A stretch of 64,000 nt of DNA from UBA6522 sp963664945 (GCA_963664945.1 OY761822.1:186001-250000); one strand, 5' to 3'; numbered from the stretch's first letter, positions 36,547 to 46,655 are shown. Translations and numbers: made by a program. Notes: generated by a model from the sequence alone, not told the origin.

Positions 36547-39003
36547 ATGACCAACGCCGACATTAACTGGATCGCAAACTACATCTGGGGCATCTGCGAC
36601 GACGTTCTCCGCGATCTATATACCCGCGGCAAGTATCGGGACGTTGTCCTGCCAATGACGGTACTGCGGCGGCTCGATGTCGTGCTCGAAGGGACCAAGC
36701 AGGCTGTGCTGGACTTGAAGGAAATGCTGGACCACGCTGGGGTGGTCGATCAGGACGCCGCCTTGTGCCAAGCATCGGGACAGGCTTTCTATAACACGTC
36801 AAAGTTCACGTTGAGCGACTTCCGGGCTCGGGCCAGTCAGGCGCAGCTCAAGGCGGACTTCGAAGCCTATCTCGACGGGTTTTCCCCGAACGTGCAAGAG
36901 ATCCTCGACAACTTCGAGTTCCGCAACCAGATCCCGCGGCTCAGCAGGGGCGACGCGCTCGGGGCTCTGATCGAGAAGTTCACGTCCCCGACGGTGAACC
37001 TGAGCCCGGAGCCGGTGAAGGACGAGGACGGTAACATCAAACTCCCCGGCCTCGACAACCACGCCATGGGCACGATGTTCGAGGAACTCGTCCGCCGCTT
37101 CAACGAGGAGAACAACGAGGAGGCTGGCGAACACTGGACCCCGCGCGATGCGGTCCGGCTCATGGCGAAGCTGGTGTTCCTTCCCATCGCCGACCAAATC
37201 CAGTCCACCACATACGCCCTCTATGACGGTGCCTGCGGAACCGGAGGAATGCTGACCCTGGCGGAGGAGACACTGGAGGAATTGGCGGCGGAACAAGGCA
37301 AGAAGGTCTCCACTGTCCTCTACGGCCAGGAGATCAACGCCGAGACCGCCGCAATTTGCAAGGCCGACCTGATGCTCAAGGGCGAGGGAGAGGCCGCCGG
37401 AAACATCGTCGGCGGACCTGAACATTCGACTCTGGCGAACGACGCGTTTCCGTCGCGCACTTTCGACTTCATGCTCTCCAATCCGCCCTACGGCAAGAGT
37501 TGGAAAACCGATCTGGAGCGCATGGGCGGCAAGAAGGACATGCGCGACCCGCGATTCATGATCGAGCACAACGGGAACCCCGAATACTCGCTGGTCACCC
37601 GGTCGAGCGACGGCCAGATGCTCTTCCTGGCCAACAAGCTCTCGAAGATGAAGCAGGACACCCCACTCGGCAGCCGCATCGCCGAAGTCCATAACGGCAG
37701 TTCGCTCTTTACCGGAGCCGCTGGCCAGGGTGAGAGCAACATTAGACGCTGGATCATCGATAACGACTGGCTGGAGGCCATCGTCGCCCTTCCGCTCAAC
37801 CTGTTTTACAACACCGGCATTGCCACTTATGTCTGGGTGCTCACAAACCGGAAGCCGGAGCACCGCAAGGGCAAAATTCAGTTGATCGACGCGACCCAGT
37901 GGTTCCGGCCGCTGCGCAAGAACCTGGGGCAAAAGAATTGCGAACTCGGCGACGACGATATCGAAAGGATCTGCCGGACGTTTCTGGACTTTGAGGAAAC
38001 GGAGCAGAGCAAGATTTTCGACAACGACGCCTTCGGGCACTGGAAGGTCACGGTGGAGCGGCCGTTACGCATTGACGGCGCCAACCCGGAACGGGCCTAC
38101 AAGCCGGTCGAGATCAAGACGCTGAAGGCAGATGGCAAACGCGGCGAGGATGCGCCGCCAGTGGTCCGGAAGATTCACAAGCGCGGGACCGAACCCGACC
38201 CGCTCCGGGGCCTGTTCGAAACAACGGTGGACGGCAAGCCCGCCGTCGTGGAATACGTGCCGGACACGGACTTGCGCGACACCGAGCAAATCCCGCTCCG
38301 GGAGGATGGAGGTATCGAGGCGTTCCTGCGCCGCGAGGTGCTGCCCTATGCCGCTGACGCGTGGTACAAACCCGCCAGCGTGAAGACCGGGTACGAAATC
38401 AGCTTCAACCGCTATTTCTACAAGACCGAGCCGATGCGGACGCTGGCCGATATACGCGCGGACATCGTCGCGCTGGAGCGCGAATCCGAGGGCCTGCTCG
38501 ACAATCTGCTCATGGTCAGGGAACCACGGGCCGACTATGGCGCAAAGCCCCGCATCTATGCGGACACATCCGTGATCGGCGGCTGCGAAGACGATGAGTT
38601 CCGCGACGCCTCGCGCCGCTTGTTCGAGGATTTCAAATCGGGAATGGCAACGCCTGTATTGTCCGACCTGACCTTGCGGGAACTTGAGAACGCTCCTGAG
38701 CGCGTTCGGGCAGTCCTCGAGCAAGTTCCGCAAGAGCATAAGGAAACGGTGTCGGACTCGGCCGCGTCAGCGGAACTCGCCCAAGCCTACATTGAAGCCG
38801 GGGCAGTCGGTGTGTCCAGTCGAGCGGACGCTGCTCACGTGGCGCTTGCCACATTGAGTGGCGCAGACGTTCTCGCAAGCTGGAATTTCAGGCATATGGT
38901 AAATTGGCGGCGAATCCGGTCCTACAACGAGGTGAATATCGAGCGGGGGCATGATTCAATCGATATTCGAACTCCGCAGGAGATCGCCGTTGACAGCCAA
39001 TAG
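36547..39003 (+). CDS. hsdM: Type I restriction-modification methyltransferase HsdM fused to a PIN domain
   Basis: 818 residues. The N-terminal HsdM_N domain (about 8-170) contains NYIWGICDDVLRDLY. The methyltransferase has SAM motif I YDGACGTGGML (about 225) and the catalytic motif LSNPPYGKSWKTD (about 309-321). A normal HsdM of this type ends near residue 655 (ADIRADIVALERESEGLLDN). Here the frame continues with no stop into a PIN-like nuclease domain: RIYADTSVIGGCEDDEFRDA (about 669-688), LTLRELENAPE, SRADAAHVALATLSGADVLA, SWNFRHMVNW. In other genomes this PIN protein is usually a separate gene. An in-frame ATG at 38512 could give the PIN part alone. HsdM modifies adenines together with HsdS. 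Confidence 0.92.
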   Translation: MTNADINWIANYIWGICDDVLRDLYTRGKYRDVVLPMTVLRRLDVVLEGTKQAVLDLKEMLDHAGVVDQDAALCQASGQAFYNTSKFTLSDFRARASQAQLKADFEAYLDGFSPNVQEILDNFEFRNQIPRLSRGDALGALIEKFTSPTVNLSPEPVKDEDGNIKLPGLDNHAMGTMFEELVRRFNEENNEEAGEHWTPRDAVRLMAKLVFLPIADQIQSTTYALYDGACGTGGMLTLAEETLEELAAEQGKKVSTVLYGQEINAETAAICKADLMLKGEGEAAGNIVGGPEHSTLANDAFPSRTFDFMLSNPPYGKSWKTDLERMGGKKDMRDPRFMIEHNGNPEYSLVTRSSDGQMLFLANKLSKMKQDTPLGSRIAEVHNGSSLFTGAAGQGESNIRRWIIDNDWLEAIVALPLNLFYNTGIATYVWVLTNRKPEHRKGKIQLIDATQWFRPLRKNLGQKNCELGDDDIERICRTFLDFEETEQSKIFDNDAFGHWKVTVERPLRIDGANPERAYKPVEIKTLKADGKRGEDAPPVVRKIHKRGTEPDPLRGLFETTVDGKPAVVEYVPDTDLRDTEQIPLREDGGIEAFLRREVLPYAADAWYKPASVKTGYEISFNRYFYKTEPMRTLADIRADIVALERESEGLLDNLLMVREPRADYGAKPRIYADTSVIGGCEDDEFRDASRRLFEDFKSGMATPVLSDLTLRELENAPERVRAVLEQVPQEHKETVSDSAASAELAQAYIEAGAVGVSSRADAAHVALATLSGADVLASWNFRHMVNWRRIRSYNEVNIERGHDSIDIRTPQEIAVDSQ

Positions 39004-39184
39004 GCTCGAAAAATCGTTCGACTGTGTCGCCTTCATGAGGGAGGCGCGGGCTCGGCTCAGCCAGAAGATGAATTCAATGAGCGGCGAAGAGTTTCGGCAT
39101 TGGCTGCGCCATGGCGAGTATGCCGACCCACGGCTCGCGAAACTTGCGGCACAGGCGTGCTTGGCGGAAAAGAGGCCGGAATAG
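38990..39184 (+). CDS. Small partner of the PIN domain (antitoxin-like)
   Basis: 64 residues from TTG 38990 (TANRLEKSFDCVAFMREARA), chosen because AGGAG lies 7 bases upstream; the frame is open to ATG 38951. It overlaps the HsdM-PIN stop by 14 bases, so translation is coupled. The pattern FDCVxFMREA...MNSMSGEEFRHWLR resembles small proteins that accompany standalone PIN genes of this kind and probably act as their antitoxin. This relation is from memory of gene neighbourhoods, not a search. A gap of 92 bases then leads to hsdS. Confidence 0.7.
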   Translation: MTANRLEKSFDCVAFMREARARLSQKMNSMSGEEFRHWLRHGEYADPRLAKLAAQACLAEKRPE

Positions 39185-39276
39185 CCATTGCGAACTTCGC
39201 AGCTATGGGTTGCGGGCGCCTCCGGTAATGCGGCGTTCTCCCGTAGCCAGTATCCGAGACCGCATAGACCAGTGAA

Positions 39277-40722
39277 ATGACGCGCGGTTTGACGGCCTAT
39301 GCCGAAATGAAGGACTCCGGGGTGGACTGGCTCGGAGACGTTCCAGCGCATTGGGAAGTACGACGGCTCAAGTCAGTTGTGAGCCAAGTATCGGAACAAA
39401 CTGATGAGCGGCAAGAAAGCATGCCGTATGTCGCCCTTGAGCACATCGAGAGTTGGACGGGTCGAGTATCACTCCATTTCGCAGAATCAGCCGAAAGTCA
39501 GCTAAAGCGCTTCGAATCGGGGGACATTCTATTCGGGAAGCTACGCCCTTATTTGGCAAAAGTCGCCCGTGCGAATTGTCGTGGGAAATGCGTTGGCGAA
39601 TTCTTGGTGCTGCGCGCAACTAATTGGATATCGGAACATTTCCTAGAGCACTTGCTTCGCTCGAAGCCGTTTATCGATTGGATCAATAGCTCGACCTTCG
39701 GTGCCAGAATGCCACGAGCCGATTGGCAGTTCGTGGGCAGCACGAAACTTGCCGCACCCCCTTTGGCCGAACAAACCGCCATCGCCCGCTTCCTCGACCA
39801 CATGGACGGCCGGATTCAGAAATACATTCGTGCCAAGGAAAGGCTGATTGCATTGCTCGACGAGTACAAGCAGGCCCTCATCCACCAGGCCGTCACCGGG
39901 CAGATCGATGTGCGGACGGGCGAGCCGTACCCGGAGTACAAACCGTCGGGCGACGAATGGCCTGGCACGATCCCTTCGCACTGGGATGTGATGCGGCTTG
40001 GCAAGGTAATCAATTTGACGGTCGGCTTTCCGTTCAAGAGCGAAGGGTTCTCGCACGCCGACGAGGACATTCGGCTCCTGCGGGGCATCAACGTCGCACC
40101 CGGGCAACTTCGATGGGATGACGCGGTCCGCTGGCCCGCATCCGACATAGCTAGATTCGCGGAGTTTCAGCTCTCGGCCGGAGATATCATTCTGGGCATG
40201 GATCGGCCGATTATCGGCAGCGGAGTGCGCGTAGCGATGGTAAATGAGTCAGATGTGCCCTCATTGCTCCTGCAACGCGTTGCACGAATTAGACCCATCG
40301 AAGGAAAACTGACCTGTGAGTTCGCGATTCGACTCTTGAGCGGCAGCAGCTTTTCCGACTATCTGGCACCAATCTTCACAGGTATCAGCGTCCCGCACCT
40401 GAGTCCGGAACAGATAAGGGGGTTTCGGGTAGCACTGCCGAGCTTGGCCGACCAAGAAGCCATCGGAGAGTATCTCGACTCAATTGCGGATCGGATCACT
40501 CGAGCGGTGAGCCGTGCCCGAGCTCAAATCGCCCTTCTACGCGAATACCGCACCTGCCTGATCGCCGATGTCGTCACCGGCAAGCTCGATGTCCGCGAGG
40601 CGGCGCCAGAATTGCCCGGCACGAATGCAATCGGTAGGGAAGAGGACGGAGTCGATACAATCCAAGCCGAATCGCATTCACACAGGGCCGGACACAGCAT
40701 CGCAGAGGAGGCCAACGCATGA
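39277..40722 (+). CDS. hsdS: Type I restriction-modification specificity subunit HsdS
   Basis: 481 residues with two target-recognition domains separated by coiled coils. TRD1 (about 1-175) begins WLGDVPAHWEVRRLKSV; helix 1 is about 180-215 (IQKYIRAKERLIALLDEYKQ). TRD2 (about 228-420) begins EWPGTIPSHWDVMRLGKV and ends with FRVALPSLADQEAIGEYL. The C-terminal helix has ALLREYRTCLIADVVTGKLD. HsdS sets the bipartite DNA target for both methylation and cleavage. The stop overlaps the next ATG (ATGA). Confidence 0.95.
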   Translation: MTRGLTAYAEMKDSGVDWLGDVPAHWEVRRLKSVVSQVSEQTDERQESMPYVALEHIESWTGRVSLHFAESAESQLKRFESGDILFGKLRPYLAKVARANCRGKCVGEFLVLRATNWISEHFLEHLLRSKPFIDWINSSTFGARMPRADWQFVGSTKLAAPPLAEQTAIARFLDHMDGRIQKYIRAKERLIALLDEYKQALIHQAVTGQIDVRTGEPYPEYKPSGDEWPGTIPSHWDVMRLGKVINLTVGFPFKSEGFSHADEDIRLLRGINVAPGQLRWDDAVRWPASDIARFAEFQLSAGDIILGMDRPIIGSGVRVAMVNESDVPSLLLQRVARIRPIEGKLTCEFAIRLLSGSSFSDYLAPIFTGISVPHLSPEQIRGFRVALPSLADQEAIGEYLDSIADRITRAVSRARAQIALLREYRTCLIADVVTGKLDVREAAPELPGTNAIGREEDGVDTIQAESHSHRAGHSIAEEANA

Positions 40723-40946
40723 CGAACTGGACGAACTGCCCGGCGGTGGAACGCGACCCCCGCAAGATCAGCGGCGCGTGGGCCTTCGCCGGAACGAGGA
40801 TTCCACTGTACGCGCTGCACGAAAACCTCGCCGCCGGCGCCACGGTCGCCAAGTTCGTCGAATGGTCTCCGGATGTAAGCGAGCGACAGGTTCGTGCCGT
40901 CCTCGAACACGAAGCAGCGCAGTTGAGAACAGATCTGGCGCGTTGA
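40719..40946 (+). CDS. DUF433 family antitoxin-like protein
   Basis: 75 residues with the DUF433 winged-helix pattern: PRKISGAWAFAGTRIPLYAL, then LHENLAAGATVAKFVEWSPD and VSERQVRAVLEHEA. In VapB45-type modules DUF433 proteins are antitoxins followed by a PIN-like DUF5615 toxin; here no such toxin follows. It starts within the ATGA overlap with hsdS, so it is co-translated with the restriction genes and may serve as a regulator of the locus. Confidence 0.88.
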   Translation: MTNWTNCPAVERDPRKISGAWAFAGTRIPLYALHENLAAGATVAKFVEWSPDVSERQVRAVLEHEAAQLRTDLAR

Positions 40947-40955
40947 CCGAATGCC

Positions 40956-42443
40956 ATGAACCCGCCGCGCTCCACAAAGGATTACGCCGCCCTCGTACGC
41001 GCGCTGTGCCGCCCGGACGGCGAATCGGAATGGGTCGAGTACAAGCGGAACCGCGTAGATCCCGCAGAAATCGGTCAATACATTTCGGCGCTCGCGAACG
41101 CTGCGGCGCTGAACGAGCAGCCTTTCGGTTATCTGCTGTGGGGCGTCGAGGACGGCACCGGTAGGCTGGTCGGAACCACCTTTGACCCGCACACCTCGAA
41201 GAAAGGCAACGAGCCTCTGCAGAACTGGCTTCTGCGATTGCTGGAACCCCGGGTGAATTTCAGTTTCCACGTGGTCGACATGGATGGCATGCGGATAGTT
41301 CTTGCGGAAATCGGTCCGGCCCGGAACATTCCGGTGCGATTCAGGGGCATGGATTTCATCCGTGTCGGCTCCGTCACGCGCCCGCTGCGGGAGGCGCCTG
41401 AACGGGAGCGCGCATTGTGGAGGCTGTTCGACCACACGCCCTTCGAAAGGCGCGTGATCAACGGCAGCATGAGCGCGGAAAACGCGCTTGGGTTACTGGA
41501 TTCGCGAGCGTATTTCAAGCTCCTGAAACTCCCTGTGGAACAGCCTACTCTGGCGGCCGCCGGGTCGCTGGCGTTCGACGGATTGCTGCGGCAAACGGTA
41601 ACGAATGACTGGAACATCACCAACCTTGGCGCGATCCTGCTTGCCGAGGACTTGCGGGACTTCCCGCACCTGCAACGCAAATCCGTCCGCGTGATTCAAT
41701 ACCCCGGCAAAAGCAGAATGGAGACGACCCGCGAGCACGAGTTCAGCAGCGGTTATGCGAACGGATTCGAACAGATCATCGGCTATGTGGACGCCTTGCT
41801 GCCGGCCAGGGAAGTGATCCATAACGGGATTCGCGAAGATGTGGCCGCATTTTCCGGGATCGCCGTCCGCGAGTTCATAGCCAACATGCTCATTCACCAA
41901 GACCTCGCCGTGACCGGTGCCGGGCCGATGGTGGAGGTCTTCGCCGATCGTGTCGAAATCTCAAATCCGGGTGAATCGCTGGTCGCCGCGGAACGCATGA
42001 TTGACGCTCCGCCCCGCTCCCGGAACGAAGCCCTGGCGGCTCTCATGCGGCGTTTCGGCATCTGTGAGGAGCGCGGCAGCGGGATTGACAAGGCGATGCT
42101 CGCCATCGAATTGGCCCAACTGCCGGCACCGCTGATCGAGACGCCGCCAGGAGCAACGCGGGTGACGGTATTTGCGCGCAGGCGCTTCAAGGATATGTCC
42201 AGGACAGACAGAATGCGCGCGGTCTACCAGCATGCCTCACTGCGCTACATCATGGGTCAGAAAACAACCAACGCGACATTGCGCGAGCGGTTCGGCATCT
42301 CGCGTGCCAATTCCGCCGTCGTTTCCCGCCTGCTTGGCGATGCGCTGAAGGCCGGAGCGATCGTCAAGGAGAATGAGGCGGCAGGGCCTCGGAGCCGAGC
42401 TTACCTTCCGTTCTGGGTAGTTTCGACTGGACAGTTTATTTGA
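40956..42443 (+). CDS. AlbA_2/Schlafen-domain ATP-binding transcriptional regulator-like protein
   Basis: 495 residues. The N-terminal AlbA_2/Schlafen domain has ESEWVEYKRNRVDPAEIGQY (about 24-43) and FGYLLWGVEDGTGRLVGTTF. The middle and C-terminal HATPase_c_4 region has AFSGIAVREFIANMLIHQDL and RFGICEERGSGIDKAML. A winged helix near the C-terminus has TNATLRERFGISRANSAVVS. Such proteins are common in type I restriction loci and defence islands; role is regulatory or effector, not established. It begins 9 bases after the DUF433 stop. Confidence 0.85.
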   Translation: MNPPRSTKDYAALVRALCRPDGESEWVEYKRNRVDPAEIGQYISALANAAALNEQPFGYLLWGVEDGTGRLVGTTFDPHTSKKGNEPLQNWLLRLLEPRVNFSFHVVDMDGMRIVLAEIGPARNIPVRFRGMDFIRVGSVTRPLREAPERERALWRLFDHTPFERRVINGSMSAENALGLLDSRAYFKLLKLPVEQPTLAAAGSLAFDGLLRQTVTNDWNITNLGAILLAEDLRDFPHLQRKSVRVIQYPGKSRMETTREHEFSSGYANGFEQIIGYVDALLPAREVIHNGIREDVAAFSGIAVREFIANMLIHQDLAVTGAGPMVEVFADRVEISNPGESLVAAERMIDAPPRSRNEALAALMRRFGICEERGSGIDKAMLAIELAQLPAPLIETPPGATRVTVFARRRFKDMSRTDRMRAVYQHASLRYIMGQKTTNATLRERFGISRANSAVVSRLLGDALKAGAIVKENEAAGPRSRAYLPFWVVSTGQFI

Positions 42444-42534
42444 CAAGTTACTGACGGGAGCCCTGCCTTACACGTGCGAAAACTCTCTAGTACATTGATA
42501 TGTAACGTTTTTTACCCCACCAATTTTATTTGAC
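42435..42534. repeat. Imperfect direct repeat around hsdR 5' region
   Basis: TTTATTTGAC at 42435-42444 and again at 42525-42534, each followed by a related AGTTACTGACG/GGTTAATTGACG. The first copy covers the stop of the AlbA gene, and the second lies 20 bases before the hsdR GTG. The AT-rich spacer contains GTAACGTTTTTTACC and may hold a promoter or a duplication footprint. Confidence 0.4.
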
Positions 42535-42554
42535 GGTTAATTGACGACTGAAGC

Positions 42555-45187
42555 GTGACCACCGACACCTCCGAACGCGGCCTCGAACGCCTGATCTGCA
42601 CTGCCTTGGCAGGGCATCCTTGCGAGCCGCCCGTGACGCCCACCGTGGGCGAACCGGCGTCCGGCTATGGCGGCGTGGGTTGGAACGGCGGTAACTGGCT
42701 CGACTTCGACCGCGAGTATTGCATCGATCGCGTCCAGTTGACTGCGTTCCTTCGCGCCACACAGCCCGAGGCTGCGGAATCGCTGTCGCTGGACGAAGAT
42801 GGCCCGACCCGGCGCAAGTTTCTCGCACGGCTGCAAGGCGAGATCGCGAAGCGGGGCACGATTGACGTGCTGCGCCACGGCGTCCGCCACCGCGCCCACG
42901 ACCTCGCACTGTTCTACGGCACGCCGTCTCCCGGCAACGAAAAAGCGAAGGAGCGGTTCGAGCAGAACCGCTTCACCGTCACCCGGCAACTGCGCTACAG
43001 CCGCGACGAGACGCAGCGGTCGCTGGACATCGCGCTGTTCATCAACGGATTGCCGCTGCTCACGTTCGAGTTGAAGAACAGCCTGACCAAGCAGACCGTC
43101 GATGACGCCATCGAGCAGTACAAGCGGGACCGCAATCCCCGCGAGAAGCTGTTCGAGTTTGGCCGCTGCGTGGCTCACTTTGCGGTGGACGACCACGAGG
43201 TGCGTTTCTGCACCGACCTGAAAGGCAAGGCATCGTGGTTCCTGCCGTTCAGTCTCGGTTGGAACGACGGGGCAGGAAACCCGCCCAACCCAAACGGAAT
43301 CAAGTCCGACTACCTGTGGCGCAAGGTGCTCGCCCGCGAGAGCCTGACGAACATCCTGGAGAACTACGCCCAGGTGGTCGAGTCCAGGGACGACAAGACC
43401 GGCCGCAAGAAGAAAACCCAGATCTGGCCCCGCTATCACCAACTCGACGTGGTGCGGCACCTGCTCTCGGATGCCTCGGAAACCGGTGCAGGAAAACGCT
43501 ACCTCATCCAGCACTCCGCCGGCAGCGGCAAAAGCAACTCCATCGCCTGGCTGGCCCATCAACTGATCGGGCTGGAGCACGAAGGGTCCGTGGCCTTCGA
43601 CTCCATCGTCGTCGTCACCGACCGGCGCATCCTCGACAAGCAGATCCGCGACACGATCAAGCAGTACGCCCAGGTCGGTGCCACGGTCGGGCGCGCCGAA
43701 CGATCCGGAGACCTCCGCAGGTTTCTCGAAGAAGGTAAGAAGATCATCGTATCGACTGTGCAGAAGTTTCCCTTCATCCTCGACGAGATCGGAAACGAGC
43801 AGCGCGGACGCCGGTTCGCGATCATCATGACGAGGCCCATTCCAGCCAGGGCGGGCGCGCCAGCGCGGCCATGTCCGGGGCGCTATCCGAGGCCGGGCGG
43901 GTCGAGGAGGACGAAACCTACGAGGACAAGATCAACCGCCTGATGGAGTCCCGCAGGCTCCTGCCCAACGCGAGCTACTTCGCCTTCACCGCGACGCCCA
44001 AGAACAAGACGCTGGAGATTTTCGGCGACACGGATGCCCAGGCGGACGGCACGGTCAGGCACGGCGCCTTCCACAGCTACACCATGAAACAGGCCGTCCA
44101 GGAAGGGTTCATTCTGGACGTGCTGGCGCACTACACGCCGATATCGAGCTACTACAAGCTCGCCAAGACCATCGAGGACGACCCGAAGTTCGACACCGGG
44201 AAGGCGCAGAGGAAGCTGCGCCGCTTCGTCGAAGGCCACGAGCACGCTATCCGCGCCAAGGCCGAGATCATGGTCGATCACTTCCACGACCGGGTGATCC
44301 GGCAGAACAAGATCGGCGGCGAGGCACGGGCGATGGTCGTGACCAACGGCATCGAACAGGCCGTCCAGTACTTCCATGCGATACGCGACTACCTGAAAGA
44401 GCGCAAGAGCCCTTACAAGGCGATCGTCGCATTTTCGGGAGAGCACGAGTTCGGTGGGAAGCCCGAGACCGAGGCCAGTTTGAACGGGTTCCCCTCCGCA
44501 AAGATAGAGGAGCGGTTCCGTGAGCACCCCTACCGCTTCCTGGTTTGCGCGGACAAGTTCCAGACGGGCTACGACGAGCCGCTGTTGCACACGATGTACG
44601 TGGACAAGACGCTCGCCGGGGTCAAGGCGGTGCAGACCCTGTCCCGATTGAACCGGGCGCGTCCCGACAAGCACGACGTGTTCGTGCTGGATTTCCTGAA
44701 CGATGCCGACACCATCCAGGACGCTTTCGAACCCTACTACCGAGGAACGGTCCTCGCCGACGAGACGGACCCCAACAAGCTGCACGACCTGGTGGCCGAT
44801 CTGGACGGTGCGCAGGTCTACTCCGAGGAACAGATCGACAATCTGGTTTCCCGGTACCTCGACGGAGCTGATCGCGACCGGCTCGACCCTATTCTCAACA
44901 ATTGCGTGGCCGCGTATCTCGAAGATCTCGACGAGGACGGTCAGATTCTTTTCAAGGGCAAGGCCAAGGCATTCGTTCGCACCTATGCGTTTCTGGGCTG
45001 CGTGCTCCCCTACACCAACCCCGGGTGGGAAAAGCGCTCCATCTTCCTGAACTTCCTGATCCCCAAACTCCCGTCGCCGGAGGAAGACGACCTGTCCAGG
45101 GGCATCCTCGAGGCGATCGACATGGACAGCTACCGGGTCGAGAAGCGAGCGACGCAAAAGATACTGCTGGCGGACGATGCGGGTTAA
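42555..45187 (+). pseudogene. hsdR: Type I restriction endonuclease subunit HsdR, frameshifted
   Basis: GTG 42555 starts an HsdR of about 877 residues that is split by one missing base. The N-terminal part has the endonuclease region (PLLTFELKNSLTKQTVDDAI), Walker A HSAGSGKSNSIAWLAH and VVTDRRILDKQIRDTIKQYA. At 43821-43834 the DNA reads ATCATCATGACGAG, where ATCATCATCGACGAG would encode IIIDEAH; a C is missing between 43828 and 43829. The frame shifts in the DEAH box. The +1 frame then continues normally from about 43829 (AHSSQGGRASAAMSG) through FAFTATPKNKTLEIFG, CADKFQTGYDEPLLHTMYVD and QTLSRLNRARPDKHD to 45187. Sequencing error is possible. Confidence 0.88.
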
Positions 45188-45412
45188 ACCACACCAGTTC
45201 TACGCTCCAACCGTCACAAGCTACGCTCTACTACGAAAAGTGTAGGATATTCAGCTATTTAATTGCCCTTCGTCGCCGACTCCCGGCTTGCATTCCCGTC
45301 ACGAATACGTTCAAATTGTACCCAATACACCTTGACTCGCTTGCGGTTTGCTTACGTTTACGTAGCCGCGCCGCAGCCGTAGGAAGAAGGTTCGACGGAG
45401 TTCGATACATTG

Positions 45413-46633
45413 ATGTCCGGTCTCAAGAAACACAGGATCTCCAAGCGAATGGTGGATGGATTGTCGGTTCATGGCAAATCCGCCGTGTACTGGGACCGGG
45501 ACCTGCCCGGCTTTGGTGTACGGGTGTACCGCTCGGGGCGCAAGACGTACGTGGTCCAGAGCCGCGGACCGAAGGGGTCGCGGCGCGTGACCATCGGGCG
45601 CCACGGCGAGGTCACCGCTCAACAGGCGCGCAAGCGGGCCGCGGGGATCATCGACCGAATCAAGGCGGGCGAAGCGCCGCGTGCGGAAAGCGCGGAGCCT
45701 GTGGCCGAACCGACCGTGGCCGATCTGGCGCAGCGGTACCTTCGCACGCACGTGGCGGTGGAATGCAAGCCGGCCAGCGAGCGGTCGTACCGCGGGTCGC
45801 TGGTACTCATCCTGCCGGTGCTGGGCGATATGCCGGTCGGCTCGGTGGCGCGCGAGCACGTGGCGTCGCTGCACCTGGCGATGCGCGACACACCGGTCGC
45901 GGCGAACATGGCGCTGTGGGTGTTGTCGAAGATGTTTTCCCTGGCTGAAGCGTGGGGGTTGAGAGCGCCGGGCCGCAATCCGTGCCGGTCGGTGCGGAGG
46001 TACAAGACGCCTCGCAGGGACCGGTTCCTGAGCCGGGAGGAATACCGGCGCATCGGCCGAGTACTGCAACGGGCCGAGGCTGAACGGTCGGCGTGGCCGC
46101 CCGCGGTGGCGGCGATCCGGTTGCTGATGCTGACGGGCTGCCGGAGCAAGGAAGTGGCCACGCTGCGTTGGGACGACGTGGATTTCGGTGCCGGGAAGCT
46201 GCGCTTGAGGGACTCGAAGACCGGTCCCCGCATGGTGGCGCTGACGCCGACCGCGGTGCAGGTGCTGGAGGGGATTCCCCGGGTGGATGGCAATCCATGG
46301 GTGTTCGCGGGGCGTGCGCGGCGTTCCCATGTGGGCAGCCTCTGCGATCATTGGAGGCGTCTGCGGGCGCGTGCGGATCTTTCGGACGTGCGGTTGCACG
46401 ATCTGCGCCACTCGTACGCCTCTCGCGCCCTGGCGTTGGGCGAGAGCCTGTCGATGATCGGCAAGCTCCTGGGTCATTCGAAGGTGGAGACGACGGGCAG
46501 ATACGCGCACCTTGCGCGGGACACGGAGAAGGTGTCGGCGGAGCGTATCGCCGGCAGCATCGAGGACGACATTCTTCCGGATGTCGTTTGCGCATCGGCG
46601 CAGGCGCCGCAACGCGGAACCGCAGTGGCATGA
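45413..46633 (+). CDS. Tyrosine recombinase/integrase 1
   Basis: 406 residues from ATG 45413. An N-terminal arm-type DNA-binding domain (about 10-90) has VYWDRDLPGFGVRVYRSGRK. The core-binding domain follows (about 105-190). Catalytic residues are intact: Arg in LLMLTGCRSKEVATLRW, HDLRHSYASRAL, and GHSKVETTGRYAHL with the nucleophilic Tyr. It is the first of four related recombinases in a row, on the same strand. Such P4-type integrases mediate site-specific integration of genomic islands. No tRNA target is seen next to it. Confidence 0.95.
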   Translation: MSGLKKHRISKRMVDGLSVHGKSAVYWDRDLPGFGVRVYRSGRKTYVVQSRGPKGSRRVTIGRHGEVTAQQARKRAAGIIDRIKAGEAPRAESAEPVAEPTVADLAQRYLRTHVAVECKPASERSYRGSLVLILPVLGDMPVGSVAREHVASLHLAMRDTPVAANMALWVLSKMFSLAEAWGLRAPGRNPCRSVRRYKTPRRDRFLSREEYRRIGRVLQRAEAERSAWPPAVAAIRLLMLTGCRSKEVATLRWDDVDFGAGKLRLRDSKTGPRMVALTPTAVQVLEGIPRVDGNPWVFAGRARRSHVGSLCDHWRRLRARADLSDVRLHDLRHSYASRALALGESLSMIGKLLGHSKVETTGRYAHLARDTEKVSAERIAGSIEDDILPDVVCASAQAPQRGTAVA

Positions 46634-46655
46634 ATCCGATTCGGGGAGTTGAGCG

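Noticed and set aside
45188..45412. tRNA gene or att site next to the integrases
   Set aside because: No cloverleaf or matching direct repeat found here or at 50482-50904.
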